A stretch of DNA of 64,000 nt, taken from contig NZ_DGDC01000010.1 of assembly GCF_002385225.1 (NCBI RefSeq), positions 1 through 64,000 on the forward strand. Reading direction: 5' to 3'. The DNA comes from Psychrobacter sp. UBA3962. GTDB lineage: Bacteria; Pseudomonadota; Gammaproteobacteria; Pseudomonadales; Moraxellaceae. The notes below the pieces were generated by a model, which saw only the letters and a program-made list of their open reading frames with translations, made no database searches and was not told where the DNA came from. Position numbers and translations under genes: made by a program. Positions 53,754 to 63,973 of the stretch are shown here, one piece after another; the first letter of the stretch is position 1, and each line of letters begins with the position of its first letter.

Positions 53754-55505
53754 TTACTGACTAACTTTTGCCAATACTTTTTCACGACTAAGCAGTTGTT
53801 TTTCACCATCACGGCGATCAACATACTCATACTTATCTTCCGCTAAGTTGCGGTCAGAAACCACAATACGGTGTGGAATACCAATCAGTTCAAGGTCCGC
53901 AAACTTGACACCAGGACGCTCGTTACGATCATCTAAAATTACGTTTAAGCCCTTAGCTTTAAGCTCTTCATATAAAGCTTCAGCGGTTTGCATAACCGTA
54001 TCTTCTTTTGATTTCATCGGCACAATGGCAATGTCAAACGGTGCGATTGAGTCTTTGATATCTGGGGTTCTGGCCCAAATGATACCGTTGTCATCATGAT
54101 TTTGCTCGATAGCAGCAGCGATGATGCGGCTCACTCCGATACCGTAACAGCCCATCATTAGCGTTACCGGCTTGCCGTCTTCACCCATAACGGTACAGTT
54201 TAGCGCTTTAGAGTATTTATCGCCCAACTGGAAGATATGACCCACTTCGATACCACGTTTGATGCTTAGCTTACCTTTGCCATCAGGAGAGGCATCACCT
54301 TCTACCACGTTACGGATATCAACCACCTCGGTGATTTGAGCATCACGCTCCCAGTTCATACCCGTGGTGTGCATGTCGTATTCATTGGCGCCTGATACAA
54401 AGTCGCTCATGGCAGCTGCTGCGCGGTCAACATAGACGGGGATGTCTAAATCCACACCGATGAAGCCTTTTTTCAGACCAGCCGCTTTCATCTCTTCTTC
54501 AGTTGCGAAGGTCAGCGGTGTCGCCACTTCAGCGATTTTTTCCGCTTTAATTTCATTTAAGGTATGGTCGCCACGAACCACTAATGCTACCAATTGCTCT
54601 TCGCCCTCAGAGCCATCTTCATTGATGCGATGACCTTTAACCACCAAGGTTTTGACAGTAGTTTCTAAAGGAATATCTAGGAACTTAGCCAAATCTTCGT
54701 TGGTTTGAATTTTTGGAGTAGAAACGTCTTGTCTATCTTGGGTTGGGGCAGCGCGATCATCGGTACATATCGCTTCAGCCAGCTCAACGTTGGCTGCGTA
54801 GTCTGAACCATCAGAGAAAGCGATGGCATCTTCACCACTGCCGGCCAGCACATGGAACTCATGAGAAGCTGAGCCACCGATTGAACCGGTATCGGCCAAT
54901 ACTGCACGGAAATTTAAGCCCAGACGTTGAAAAATGCGGGTGTAGGCATCATACATCTGTTGATAAGTTACTTCTAATGAGGGTTGGTCTACGTGGAAAG
55001 AATAGGCATCTTTCATGGTAAATTCGCGGGCACGCATGATGCCAAAACGAGGACGAATCTCATCGCGGAACTTACCTTGAATTTGGAAGAAAGTGACAGG
55101 CAGTTGTTTGTAACTACGTAATTCACCACGTGCCAAATCAGTGATGACCTCTTCGTGAGTGGGCCCTAGTACGAAATCACGATTATGACGGTCGGTGAAG
55201 CGTAAAAGTTCAGGACCATAATCTTCAAAGCGTCCTGACTCTTGCCATAACTCAGCAGGCTGAGTCATAGGCATGAGGACTTCTTGTGCGCCGATATTTT
55301 CCATCTCTTCACGCACAATTTTTTCAACTTTTTGCAAAACCTTAAGGCCCATAGGCAACCAAACATATAGCCCTGAAGCTAGCTTGCGAATAAGACCGGC
55401 TCGCACCATAAGTTGGCTAGATACGATATCAGCATCGCTTGGGGTTTCTTTTAAGGTAGCAAATAAAAACTGGCTGGCTCTCATAACTGACTCGACTTTA
55501 CTCAA
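53754..55505 (-). CDS. proS: prolyl-tRNA synthetase
   Basis: This 583-residue class II aminoacyl-tRNA synthetase charges tRNA-Pro. The bacterial form is shown by an insertion editing domain at about residues 225-400, between the catalytic motif 2 region (KFRDEIRPRFGIMRAREFTMKDAYSF, seen in parts) and motif 3 (MGCYGIGVSRIIAA). The anticodon-binding domain is at about 475-570. Length matches E. coli ProS (572). It is monocistronic, with a strong terminator behind it. It is a core essential gene and a good species marker. Confidence 0.97.
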   Translation of the reverse strand: MSKVESVMRASQFLFATLKETPSDADIVSSQLMVRAGLIRKLASGLYVWLPMGLKVLQKVEKIVREEMENIGAQEVLMPMTQPAELWQESGRFEDYGPELLRFTDRHNRDFVLGPTHEEVITDLARGELRSYKQLPVTFFQIQGKFRDEIRPRFGIMRAREFTMKDAYSFHVDQPSLEVTYQQMYDAYTRIFQRLGLNFRAVLADTGSIGGSASHEFHVLAGSGEDAIAFSDGSDYAANVELAEAICTDDRAAPTQDRQDVSTPKIQTNEDLAKFLDIPLETTVKTLVVKGHRINEDGSEGEEQLVALVVRGDHTLNEIKAEKIAEVATPLTFATEEEMKAAGLKKGFIGVDLDIPVYVDRAAAAMSDFVSGANEYDMHTTGMNWERDAQITEVVDIRNVVEGDASPDGKGKLSIKRGIEVGHIFQLGDKYSKALNCTVMGEDGKPVTLMMGCYGIGVSRIIAAAIEQNHDDNGIIWARTPDIKDSIAPFDIAIVPMKSKEDTVMQTAEALYEELKAKGLNVILDDRNERPGVKFADLELIGIPHRIVVSDRNLAEDKYEYVDRRDGEKQLLSREKVLAKVSQ

Positions 55506-55937
55506 TGTAGTTAAAGGGGGTTAACGATAAAATTAACTTTAAAAAAACTCACTGGAACAATAAAAGCACCGTCAATAAATCTCGTCTCAAAATCGCTGTT
55601 AATCAGTATTTAGACGGTTATTACGGTGTTAAATGATATTAGTAAGGAAATATAATAGTGATAACCTGACTATGTTAGGTAAAGTCGGGCTTTGACGCAA
55701 TCCTTTTTTAACTTCTTAGGGAATTTAGGCTCAATTTAAGGCTAATTTAAAGCTTAAGACAATAAGAATCTAGAAAAACTGCTTTATTACCGTTTTAACT
55801 CAACAAACAATGCCTAATTTATTGGCTATATTTAATCGAATTTTTACTCTATTTTATAAATAAATTACACCAGATTTTATACCAACTATTCAAACTCAAA
55901 CCATTAAACTTAAAATAAAAATCACACGAGGCGAACC
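55506..55937. other. 432-base intergenic region between proS and DUF4230 gene
   Basis: This gap separates two divergent genes and is AT-rich. It should hold both promoters. Repeated short TTTAAGGCT/AATTTAAAG-like pieces are seen around 55725-55765, but no clear operator, hairpin terminator or small gene was found. Confidence 0.5.
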
Positions 55938-56690
55938 ATGAACAAGACAACACAACCTGGGTCAAATCCCAATCCTACCCCTAAGCCTACTGCCAAAAGT
56001 AGTGGCGTGCTGTTAAAGCTAGTATTTTTACTGGTTTTGATTCTGCTTAGCGTTTTGCTATGGCAGCATTTTAATAAAGACAATTCACCACAAATCCAGA
56101 CCGTTAGCCGAGAAGGGGTGGTCAGTAAAATTCAGCAGCTAAACCGTTTAGAAACTGTGGCTTATAATGTTGATACGGTAATCACCAGTGAGCAGCAAGG
56201 CAGTTGGCAACGCTTGTGGCAAGATGAGCAAAAAGGCTTATTTATCGCCCGTGGTCGCGTGGTTGCCGGGGTAGATTTAAGTGAGTTAAGCCCAGAGATG
56301 GTGCAAGTGACAGATCCGACTGAGGAGCAAATCGCGGCGGCGAAAGCCAATGCTGAAGCACAAGGCAATGCTGATCTGCCCATCACCTTAATGCCTAATA
56401 TCATGATTACTCTGCCACCCGCAGAAATTTTTACCGTCTATTTAGACGATGTTGAGGTCTATGATTGGCAGTCGGGCGGCTTTTTTGGCATGCTCAAAGC
56501 TGAGCCAGAAATTTTGGCCCAAGCTCAAGCCAGTGCCAAACAAGAGGTACTTAAGCGTGCTTGTGCTGATGGGGTGATGCAACAAGCCGAAGACAATGCC
56601 AAAAAAGAGATGCAACAGTTGTTTGCCATGACTGGGGCAGAGGTTAGTGTGAATACTCAAGGGGCAGGGGCGTGTCAGCCAGCTGACTAG
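55938..56690 (+). CDS. DUF4230 membrane-anchored protein
   Basis: This 250-residue protein has a proline-rich N-terminal tail, one membrane anchor (about residues 24-43), and an exported or cytosolic DUF4230 domain. Landmarks are QTVSREGVVSKIQQLNRLETVAYNVDTVI (in parts), GRVVAGVDLSEL and the LPPAEIFTVYLDDVEVYDW strand set. The last 60 residues are helical and rich in Ala, Gln and Lys. Family function is unknown. GAGGCG lies about 6 bases before the ATG. It converges on the photolyase gene. Confidence 0.78.
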   Translation: MNKTTQPGSNPNPTPKPTAKSSGVLLKLVFLLVLILLSVLLWQHFNKDNSPQIQTVSREGVVSKIQQLNRLETVAYNVDTVITSEQQGSWQRLWQDEQKGLFIARGRVVAGVDLSELSPEMVQVTDPTEEQIAAAKANAEAQGNADLPITLMPNIMITLPPAEIFTVYLDDVEVYDWQSGGFFGMLKAEPEILAQAQASAKQEVLKRACADGVMQQAEDNAKKEMQQLFAMTGAEVSVNTQGAGACQPAD

Positions 56691-56748
56691 AGTGTTTAGA
56701 TTAGGGGGGTTAAATTAGGCTGTATAGATTGTCCTTACCAATACTGCT

Positions 56749-58335
56749 TTAGCCCTTAAACTGCTCAATGGCATAAAGGCGGGCTTGCTTATGGTCTACC
56801 ATAGGTTGCGGGTAGTCAATCTGAGCAAAGCCGCCTTTCTTGCTTAAAGCCTGTCTGAGCTTCGCCTCATCATGTAAAAAACTGGCTGGGATATCTTTTA
56901 ATTCAGGCAGCCAGGTTTTGATAAAAATAGCGTCTTTATCATGGGTCTTAGCTTGGCTAAACGGATTCATGATCCGAAAGTAGGGCGCAGCATCGGTGCC
57001 GGTGGAAGCGCTCCACTGCCAGCCTCCGTTATTGGACGCAAAATCTCCGTCAATCAGCTTTTGCATAAAGTAGCGCTCACCCAAACGCCAATCAATAAAT
57101 AAATCTTTGGTCAAAAACATGGCCGTTACCATGCGCAGCCGATTGTGCATAAATCCAGTTTGGTTCAGACAGCGCATGGCTGCATCTACCAAAGGCACAC
57201 CGGTTAGTCCTTTACACCATTTCTCAAAACCTGATAAGTCATAAGACCAGTTTACCTTTTGGTCGGCGACCTTATTAAAAGCAGCCCCTTTTACAATGTC
57301 TGGATTCTCTACTATAACGTGACGATAAAAATCCCGCCATGCCAGCTCACTGATCCAGCGCTGTATGTCTTGTTCAGCACCAAAATCTTCATTCGAATCA
57401 TTTAAGTTACGGGCCTTGGCTTGATAAGTAGATTGAGCCGCTTGTTTGGCTTTGAGGTAGCATAAACGTGGACTAATGGCCCCTAGGGTTAGATAGGCAG
57501 ACAGTTGACTGGTAGCCTCTAGTGCCGGTTGATCGCGGGCGATATCATATTGTTGCACCTCTTCTGCTAAAAACTGCTGCAAGCGCTTATAAGCCTGATC
57601 TTCGCCGGCAGGATAGGTTTGACGTGTGGTTTGTAGCAGCGACTGAGCAGTTGTTTCTTGATCAAATTGCCTTTCTAAAAATAGCCTAAGCATTTTTTGA
57701 CGCAAATCCTCAATAGAGTCTAAAATCTGCGGCAAAATATCCGAATCTGGCTCATTGTGATTAAGCTTTGCAAGCGGGTGCAAATTTACTAGGCCTTTGT
57801 CTAAAATGCTCTGCCACTTTTTATAAAACGGGGTGAACACTTTATACATAGTGTCCTCATTGGTAGTGACTGAGCCAGGCGGCAAGATACATTGATCATG
57901 ATAACGATGAAAGGCGATACCTCTCTTGCTAAGCTGCTGTTCAAGTGCGCTATCTCGCGCCATTTCATTAACTTCATACTCATAGTTGCTAGCAATATGG
58001 CTAATGTTATGCTGCTGACAAAAGTTATCGATGGCGTCTACACACTGGCTATAATTAGGAGCTTGTAATAGGTGTAGCTCAATATTTAATTGAGTCAACA
58101 AAGACTCTGCTAATTTCTTTAAACTGCGAAAAATAAAATCCACTTGAGCCAAAGACATAGCGTGCTCAAGCCACTGCTCAGGGGTCACCACAAATAAGGC
58201 TTTTATATGGGGTTGATCTGCCCCTTGATTTGCCATCTCAGTTAAAGCAGAGAGTGCGGTGTTGTCCTCAAGGCGCAGATCACGTCGAAACCAAATAAGG
58301 TAGGGGGTTTGGGGAGTGGGGGCAATGGCAGGCAT
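56749..58335 (-). CDS. phrB: deoxyribodipyrimidine photolyase (CPD class I)
   Basis: This 528-residue FAD enzyme repairs UV-made cyclobutane pyrimidine dimers with light. The N-terminal antenna-binding Rossmann domain begins YLIWFRRDLRLEDNTAL. The C-terminal FAD domain has the family motifs WISELAWRDFYRHV, GVPLVDAAMRCLNQTGFMHNR (in parts) and GWQWSASTGTDAAPYFRIMNP. It is somewhat longer than E. coli PhrB (472), mainly in the linker between domains (about residues 200-310). It is monocistronic, divergent from trpF. Confidence 0.93.
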   Translation of the reverse strand: MPAIAPTPQTPYLIWFRRDLRLEDNTALSALTEMANQGADQPHIKALFVVTPEQWLEHAMSLAQVDFIFRSLKKLAESLLTQLNIELHLLQAPNYSQCVDAIDNFCQQHNISHIASNYEYEVNEMARDSALEQQLSKRGIAFHRYHDQCILPPGSVTTNEDTMYKVFTPFYKKWQSILDKGLVNLHPLAKLNHNEPDSDILPQILDSIEDLRQKMLRLFLERQFDQETTAQSLLQTTRQTYPAGEDQAYKRLQQFLAEEVQQYDIARDQPALEATSQLSAYLTLGAISPRLCYLKAKQAAQSTYQAKARNLNDSNEDFGAEQDIQRWISELAWRDFYRHVIVENPDIVKGAAFNKVADQKVNWSYDLSGFEKWCKGLTGVPLVDAAMRCLNQTGFMHNRLRMVTAMFLTKDLFIDWRLGERYFMQKLIDGDFASNNGGWQWSASTGTDAAPYFRIMNPFSQAKTHDKDAIFIKTWLPELKDIPASFLHDEAKLRQALSKKGGFAQIDYPQPMVDHKQARLYAIEQFKG

Positions 58336-58496
58336 CGGGCATCCTTCATGGGCTTATATTCTTGATAACTATTAATATTGGCAGTTATCGGCTTTAAATG
58401 GGGTAAGTTAGTGTAAGCACTGCTAAATTTGCCAAAAAGTATGCTACGATAAGTTTGATTTGGCAGTTTGAATTTGGTAAAAGGATTACAGGGTCA

Positions 58497-59147
58497 ATGC
58501 AGGTTAAATTTTGTGGGTTCACCCAAGCCAGTGATGTCCAGCAAGCGATTGAGCTAGGGGCTGATGCACTTGGCTTTGTATTTTATCCTCCCAGCCCTCG
58601 CGCTGTTACTGCTGAGCAAGCCAAGAGTTTGCTGCAGCAAGTACCAGCCTTTGTAAGTGTTGTGGCACTGGTGGTGAACATACAGCCTTCAGAGCTTGTC
58701 GCCTTGGCCGATAGCGTGGACTTTGATGTGATTCAGTTCCATGGGGATGAGTCTGCTGAGCAGTGTCAACAACTGGCAAGAAGTGTTAATAAACGTTGGG
58801 TGAAAGCACTTCGTATCAATCAAGATACCCATGATTTACAAAATATTCAGTCCCAAATTAAAGACTACGCTCAAGCCGGAGCAAGCAGTATCTTATTGGA
58901 TGCTTATCATAAAGACGCCTATGGTGGTACTGGAGAGCGCTTTGACTGGTCATTAATACCTAAAGACAGTGCGCTGCCTATTATTCTGGCGGGAGGATTA
59001 ACGCCTGATAATATTGGTGATACCTTAAAACTGCCTATTCAAGCCGTTGATGTCAGTGGTGGTATTGAGTCTGCCAAAGGCATAAAAGATGCTGGCAAGA
59101 TGGCGGCCTTTATCCGCGCTGTAAAAAGCACACGATGGCGCAGTTAA
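58497..59147 (+). CDS. trpF: phosphoribosylanthranilate isomerase
   Basis: This 216-residue TIM-barrel enzyme catalyses the third step of tryptophan synthesis. The catalytic acid/base pair is Cys6 (VKFCGFT) and Asp135 (ILLDAY). The phosphate-binding loops LAGGLTPDN and VDVSGGIES are near the end. The ATG at 58497 fits the family start, while the frame is open back to 58455. Phosphate loops and length are normal. It is followed by trpB, trpA, accD and folC in a typical Moraxellaceae order. No leader peptide or attenuator was seen upstream. Confidence 0.95.
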   Translation: MQVKFCGFTQASDVQQAIELGADALGFVFYPPSPRAVTAEQAKSLLQQVPAFVSVVALVVNIQPSELVALADSVDFDVIQFHGDESAEQCQQLARSVNKRWVKALRINQDTHDLQNIQSQIKDYAQAGASSILLDAYHKDAYGGTGERFDWSLIPKDSALPIILAGGLTPDNIGDTLKLPIQAVDVSGGIESAKGIKDAGKMAAFIRAVKSTRWRS

Positions 59148-59258
59148 CTTCACATTCCAAGTACCTAACTACTGTAAAAAAGTCAGTTAACAATAAATCA
59201 TTAACAAGACAGCTCATTGCATTGTTGTAATTGTTATATAAGTAGGGTAAAACCAAAT

Positions 59259-60506
59259 ATGAAAACCTTTGATAATGTACCACACAATGATGAAGTAGAA
59301 AGCATTACCGATTTCAATCAGTATCCCGACGCCAGTGGTCACTTCGGTATTCACGGTGGCCGCTTTGTCTCTGAGACGCTGATGGCTGCTCTAGAAGAGC
59401 TAGAAACTTTATATTATAAAGTGAAGCAAGACCCTAAGTTTTGGGAAGAGTACCACAATGATCTGGTGAACTATGTGGGTCGTCCAACACCCCTTTATCA
59501 TGCCAAGCGTCTTAGTGATGAGATTGGCGGCGCGCAGATTTATTTTAAGCGTGAAGACTTAAACCACACCGGCGCTCATAAGGTAAACAACACCATTGGT
59601 CAGGCGCTACTGGCGAAGATGAGTGGTAAAAAACGCATCATTGCTGAAACAGGTGCTGGTCAACATGGCGTAGCGACTGCAACCATTGCCGCTCGTCTAG
59701 GCCTTGAGTGTATCATTTATATGGGTGCAGACGATGTAGAACGTCAGAAGATGAACGTTTATCGTATGCGTTTGCTTGGCGCCAAAGTGGTGGCGGTTGA
59801 GTCAGGATCACGCACTCTAAAAGACGCCATGAACGAAGCGATGCGGGATTGGGTCACCAACGTCGATACCACCTATTATATTATTGGGACCGTTGCTGGA
59901 CCTCATCCTTATCCGCTACTGGTCCGTGATTTTCAGGCCATTATTGGTAAAGAAGCCCGCATTCAGCATTTAGAAAAAACTGGCAAACTGCCAGATGCGC
60001 TAGTAGCTTGTGTCGGAGGCGGCTCAAATGCCATCGGATTATTTTATGAATTCTTAAATGACAAAGACGTAAAAATCTATGGGGTGGAAGCCACCGGCGA
60101 TGGTCTAGAAACAGGACGCCATTCAGCTCCTCTGGCCAAAGGTCGTGTTGGGGTATTACACGGCAACCGTACTTATTTAATGGCTGATGATGAAGGTCAA
60201 ATTTTAGAAACGCATTCAATCTCAGCGGGTCTAGATTATCCAGGCGTGGGCCCTGAGCACAGTTTCTTAAAAGATATTAAGCGTGTTGAGTATGTGGGCT
60301 GTACCGATAAGCAAGCTTTGCAAGCCTTCCATGAAGTGACTCGTAAAGAGGGTATTATCCCTGCATTAGAGTCGGCTCATGCTGTGTATTATGGTTTAGA
60401 ATTGGCTAAAACTATGACACCAGATCAGAGTATTATTGTCAACATGTCAGGACGTGGAGATAAAGACCTGCATTCTGTCATGAAAGCTGAGGGTATTGAG
60501 CTTTAA
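59259..60506 (+). CDS. trpB: tryptophan synthase beta subunit
   Basis: This 415-residue PLP enzyme joins indole and serine to give tryptophan. The PLP Lys108 is in LNHTGAHKVNN, the phosphate loop is CVGGGSNAIG, and the GRPTPLYHAKRL motif is present. The ATG at 59259 is chosen; the frame is open back to a TTG at 59217, but the family length fits the ATG. It is followed by trpA 108 bases downstream; that gap shows no terminator. Length and motifs are normal. Confidence 0.96.
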   Translation: MKTFDNVPHNDEVESITDFNQYPDASGHFGIHGGRFVSETLMAALEELETLYYKVKQDPKFWEEYHNDLVNYVGRPTPLYHAKRLSDEIGGAQIYFKREDLNHTGAHKVNNTIGQALLAKMSGKKRIIAETGAGQHGVATATIAARLGLECIIYMGADDVERQKMNVYRMRLLGAKVVAVESGSRTLKDAMNEAMRDWVTNVDTTYYIIGTVAGPHPYPLLVRDFQAIIGKEARIQHLEKTGKLPDALVACVGGGSNAIGLFYEFLNDKDVKIYGVEATGDGLETGRHSAPLAKGRVGVLHGNRTYLMADDEGQILETHSISAGLDYPGVGPEHSFLKDIKRVEYVGCTDKQALQAFHEVTRKEGIIPALESAHAVYYGLELAKTMTPDQSIIVNMSGRGDKDLHSVMKAEGIEL

Positions 60507-60614
60507 ACCTTATCTATCTTAAGAGGCAGTTTTTAAGAGCTTAAAGGTTTTAAAGACTGTCAACCCCCTTCAGTTTTACTAAGTATCGACCCGTTTATTT
60601 ATTAAGGGAATATC

Positions 60615-61439
60615 ATGACCCGAATTGAAACCGCATTTGAAAACTTAAAACAACAAAATAAAAAAGCCCTTATACCATATGTAATGGCAGGCGATCCCTC
60701 TCCAGACAGCTTTGTGGGCCTGATGCACGACTTGGTGACCCATGGAGCGGATATGATTGAAGTGGGACTGCCATTTTCAGACCCGATGGCCGATGGACCG
60801 ACAGTTGCATTGGCAGGCGAGCGCGCTCTGGCAGGGGGCACCAGCATCCATCAAGCTTTACAAATGGTAAAAAAATTCCGAGAAACTGACAGCACTACGC
60901 CGGTGATTTTAATGGGGTATTTAAATCCTATTGAGATTATTGGCTATGATGAATTTATTAGATTGTGTGACGACTGCGGTGTAGATGGGGTGTTAGTAGT
61001 GGATTTACCGCCTGCTGAATCGGGGGACTTCGTACAGCGTCTGGCACAGCATAATATGAATAAGATTTTCTTATTATCGCCCACGACCTTACCTGAACGT
61101 CGTAAGCAAGTTATGACCCATTGTGGCGGTTATATTTATTATGTTTCGCTAAAAGGGGTTACCGGCTCTGCAAGTCTAGATACAGCAGCGGTTGGAGAAC
61201 AGGTTCAGGCCATTAAAAAAGAGACGGACCTACCTATTTGTGTGGGCTTTGGTATTCGTGATGGTCAGTCAGCAGCTGCCATTGGGAAGCATGCTGATGG
61301 GGTAATCGTGGGTAGTGAGTTGGTGAAGAACTTTACAGGTTTAGACAGTAACTCCAGTGCTGATGAGATTTCAGCTGCTCAAGCCAAAATTATGGATAAA
61401 ATGGATGAGCTACGCCAAGCTTTAGATCAATTGGCTTAG
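60615..61439 (+). CDS. trpA: tryptophan synthase alpha subunit
   Basis: This 274-residue TIM-barrel enzyme cleaves indole-3-glycerol phosphate to indole, which is channelled to TrpB. Catalytic Glu49 and Asp60 are in EVGLPFSDPMADGP, with the same numbering as E. coli. Phosphate-binding loops GFGIRDG and VIVGSELV are near the end. AAGGGA precedes the ATG by about 7 bases. The start of accD is 52 bases downstream. Confidence 0.96.
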   Translation: MTRIETAFENLKQQNKKALIPYVMAGDPSPDSFVGLMHDLVTHGADMIEVGLPFSDPMADGPTVALAGERALAGGTSIHQALQMVKKFRETDSTTPVILMGYLNPIEIIGYDEFIRLCDDCGVDGVLVVDLPPAESGDFVQRLAQHNMNKIFLLSPTTLPERRKQVMTHCGGYIYYVSLKGVTGSASLDTAAVGEQVQAIKKETDLPICVGFGIRDGQSAAAIGKHADGVIVGSELVKNFTGLDSNSSADEISAAQAKIMDKMDELRQALDQLA

Positions 61440-61490
61440 CCCAAAAGCTTGCTGTAAATACTTTTTTATTAATATTAATTTGATGTACTT

Positions 61491-62453
61491 ATGACAAATA
61501 ATAGTAAACCGACCAAGACTCAGCCCAATAAAAAAGCGGTTGACGCTACCATGGACTGTGGATCACAGTCTGATAAGAAGATGGCTAACACAGAGCCTAA
61601 ATGTGAGACTTGGCTGTCGCGTCCTGTCCCCAGAGTGAAGCGTCACACGCTACCGCAATTGACAGCGGTAGAGACTGAGCCTTCTACTCAGTGTCCGCAG
61701 TGTCATTCTATGACCACCAATACGGCTTTGATTTTTAACAGTTATGTCTGCCCTCATTGCGATCATCACTTAGCCATGACCGCTCGTGAGCGTTTGGCTG
61801 ATTTTTTGGATCAGATCGAGCAAGAGCTGGGTCAGCAGTTTCATACTGGTGACCCTTTAAGTTTTGTAGACAGTAAGCCTTATCCGCAGCGCATGCAGCA
61901 AATGCAACAAAAAACCGGTGAAAGTGAAGCCTTGATTGTGTTTAAAGGTAAGCTGCGCGAGATGGATGTGGTGGCTTGTGCCTTCGACTTCCGCTTTATG
62001 GGTGGGTCAATGGGATCCGTGGTTGGTGATCGTTTTGTTGAGGCCGCAGAAGTAGCTCTTGAACAAAAAATACCGTTAATCTGTTTTGCGGCCTCTGGTG
62101 GCGCCCGTATGCAAGAAGGGGTGCTGTCGCTTATGCAGATGGCTAGAACTGCAGCCGCTATTGAACGATTGCGTCTGGCAGGGGTGCCTTATATTGTGGT
62201 GCTGACCAATCCTGTTTATGGGGGAGTGACTGCCTCTTTGGCTATGCTAGGCGATATCCACCTTGCTGAGCCGAAAGCCATGATTGGCTTTGCCGGTAAA
62301 CGGGTCATTGAGCAGACGGTTAGACAGACTTTAGAGGAGCCTTTTCAGCGGGCAGAGTACTTATTAGAGCATGGGATGATCGACCAAGTGGTTCACCGTC
62401 ACCAGCTAAATGATACCGTGCATCGTTTATTAGCTAAGCTGATGCAAAGCTAA
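61491..62453 (+). CDS. accD: acetyl-CoA carboxylase carboxyltransferase beta subunit
   Basis: This 320-residue subunit transfers carboxyl from biotin to acetyl-CoA, the first step of fatty acid synthesis. The zinc ribbon is CPQC...CPHC (about residues 68-89), and the carboxyltransferase core includes FMGGSMGSVVGDRF, ASGGARMQEG and GGVTASLAMLGD. The N terminus carries about 30 extra polar residues rich in Lys, Thr and Asn before the family core begins near LSRPVPRVKRH. An in-frame ATG at residue 21 or 31 could be the real start. It is followed by folC. Confidence 0.95.
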   Translation: MTNNSKPTKTQPNKKAVDATMDCGSQSDKKMANTEPKCETWLSRPVPRVKRHTLPQLTAVETEPSTQCPQCHSMTTNTALIFNSYVCPHCDHHLAMTARERLADFLDQIEQELGQQFHTGDPLSFVDSKPYPQRMQQMQQKTGESEALIVFKGKLREMDVVACAFDFRFMGGSMGSVVGDRFVEAAEVALEQKIPLICFAASGGARMQEGVLSLMQMARTAAAIERLRLAGVPYIVVLTNPVYGGVTASLAMLGDIHLAEPKAMIGFAGKRVIEQTVRQTLEEPFQRAEYLLEHGMIDQVVHRHQLNDTVHRLLAKLMQS

Positions 62454-62516
62454 GCTGAATCGACTTGGTTTTTTTATGTAGGTTAACTGGTTTTTATTTT
62501 TTTGCTGAGAGGCATC

Positions 62517-63848
62517 GTGATTAATACTCCTTCAACCCCCACAACAGTTGTCAATCCCCCCAACCAATCCAGTCCTTTATCGGACTGGATTTATTACATG
62601 CAGCAGATACATGTCTCAGCAATAGACATGGGTTTGTCTCGGGTGCTGCCTGTGGCCAATCATTTAGGCCTGATACAGTCTGCCAAAGATGATGCTTATG
62701 TGTTCACTGTCGCAGGCACCAATGGCAAAGGCTCTACCACCGCAGTTATTAGTGAAATTTGCCAACAAGCCGGCTATAACACCGCCCTTTATCAGTCGCC
62801 ACACCTGATAGACTTTAATGAAAGGGTGCGTATTAATGGACAACCTGTGGGAGACCAAGTATTAATTGAGGCTTTTTATGAGGTCGAACAAGCTCGTTTA
62901 GCTTGTGACTTAACGCTATCATTTTTTGAGATGACCACCTTGGCTGCAATGCTTATTTTTGCGCAAGCAGACTGTGATGTTTGGGTTCTAGAGGTGGGGC
63001 TAGGCGGCCGCTTGGATGTGGTCAATATCATTAATCCTGATTTGGCTGTTATCACCAATATTGGCATTGATCATGTTGATTGGCTTGGCGATACTAGAGA
63101 GAAGATTGGCTTTGAGAAGGCCGGTATTCTACGAGAGGGCATACCCTTAATCTATGGTGAGCCAGATATGCCGCAGTCTGTGATGGATAAGATCCAACAG
63201 CTGGGCTGCCCTTATTATCAGGTAGGTAAAGATTATGACTTTACCGAACAAGATGAAGTTTGGCAATTTAGTAGCGCTAGCATAAGCATGCAACTGCCTA
63301 AGCCCAAATTGTCTTTGATTAATAGTAATAATGCGGTAGCTGCTGTACTGGCTAGTGAGCTGACCATCACCCCTGAGCATATTAAATCTGGACTGCAAGC
63401 CGTTAAGTTAGCAGGACGTTTTGATGCCAGAGAGATTGCACAGCGTCAATGGTTGTTTGATGTGGCGCATAATGAGCGCGGTATGACCTTCTTACTGAGT
63501 CAGTTCCAGCCTATGTGGCAACAGCACAAAGCAGACCATCCGGCAGCCGAGCTACATATCGTATTCTCTATGCTGGCAGATAAAGACATCGACCAGGTGG
63601 TGGAGTTGCTGGTCGACTCAAAGTTACCTATTAAGACCTGGCATGTGGCAATGATTGATCACCCTAGAGCAGCAGAAGTAGAGCAATTAATTGCAGTGCT
63701 ACAAAAAAACAATCAACAAAATATTGTTAGCTATGAAAATTTAGCCATTATTGGTGAGAAAGTGATAGCAGCGACTGGTACTGAAGATCCTATCTTAGTT
63801 TGCGGCTCATTTCACACCATAGGTGAAGTGCTACAGCCACTAATTTAG
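62517..63848 (+). CDS. folC: bifunctional dihydrofolate/folylpolyglutamate synthase
   Basis: This 443-residue ATP-dependent ligase adds glutamate to dihydropteroate and to folates. The P-loop is VAGTNGKGSTTAV, followed by YQSPHLIDFNERVRINGQ, the family's folate-binding signature, and LEVGLGGRLDVVNI. The later VFSMLADKDI and CGSFHTIGEV segments mark the C-terminal domain. I chose the GTG at 62517 because AGAGG lies 4 bases before it; a TTG at 62502 is in frame. It ends the trp-acc-fol group and is followed by a terminator. Confidence 0.95.
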   Translation: MINTPSTPTTVVNPPNQSSPLSDWIYYMQQIHVSAIDMGLSRVLPVANHLGLIQSAKDDAYVFTVAGTNGKGSTTAVISEICQQAGYNTALYQSPHLIDFNERVRINGQPVGDQVLIEAFYEVEQARLACDLTLSFFEMTTLAAMLIFAQADCDVWVLEVGLGGRLDVVNIINPDLAVITNIGIDHVDWLGDTREKIGFEKAGILREGIPLIYGEPDMPQSVMDKIQQLGCPYYQVGKDYDFTEQDEVWQFSSASISMQLPKPKLSLINSNNAVAAVLASELTITPEHIKSGLQAVKLAGRFDAREIAQRQWLFDVAHNERGMTFLLSQFQPMWQQHKADHPAAELHIVFSMLADKDIDQVVELLVDSKLPIKTWHVAMIDHPRAAEVEQLIAVLQKNNQQNIVSYENLAIIGEKVIAATGTEDPILVCGSFHTIGEVLQPLI

Positions 63849-63943
63849 AGGCAGTCTATTATTGAATGGTTTATGATTTCTGATATAAGATTTTTAATAC
63901 TGATTTAATAACGAATATTGATAACTATTTGGTTTACATAAAG

Positions 63944-63973
63944 GCAAGGGATCATGGGTCTCTTGCTTTTTTT
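63944..63973 (+). terminator. terminator after folC
   Basis: A 9-bp stem (GCAAGGGAT at 63944-63952 with GTCTCTTGC at 63958-63966, two G-U pairs) is followed by seven Ts. It is the only hairpin terminator found in the trpF-folC stretch, so the five genes may be one transcript. Confidence 0.8.
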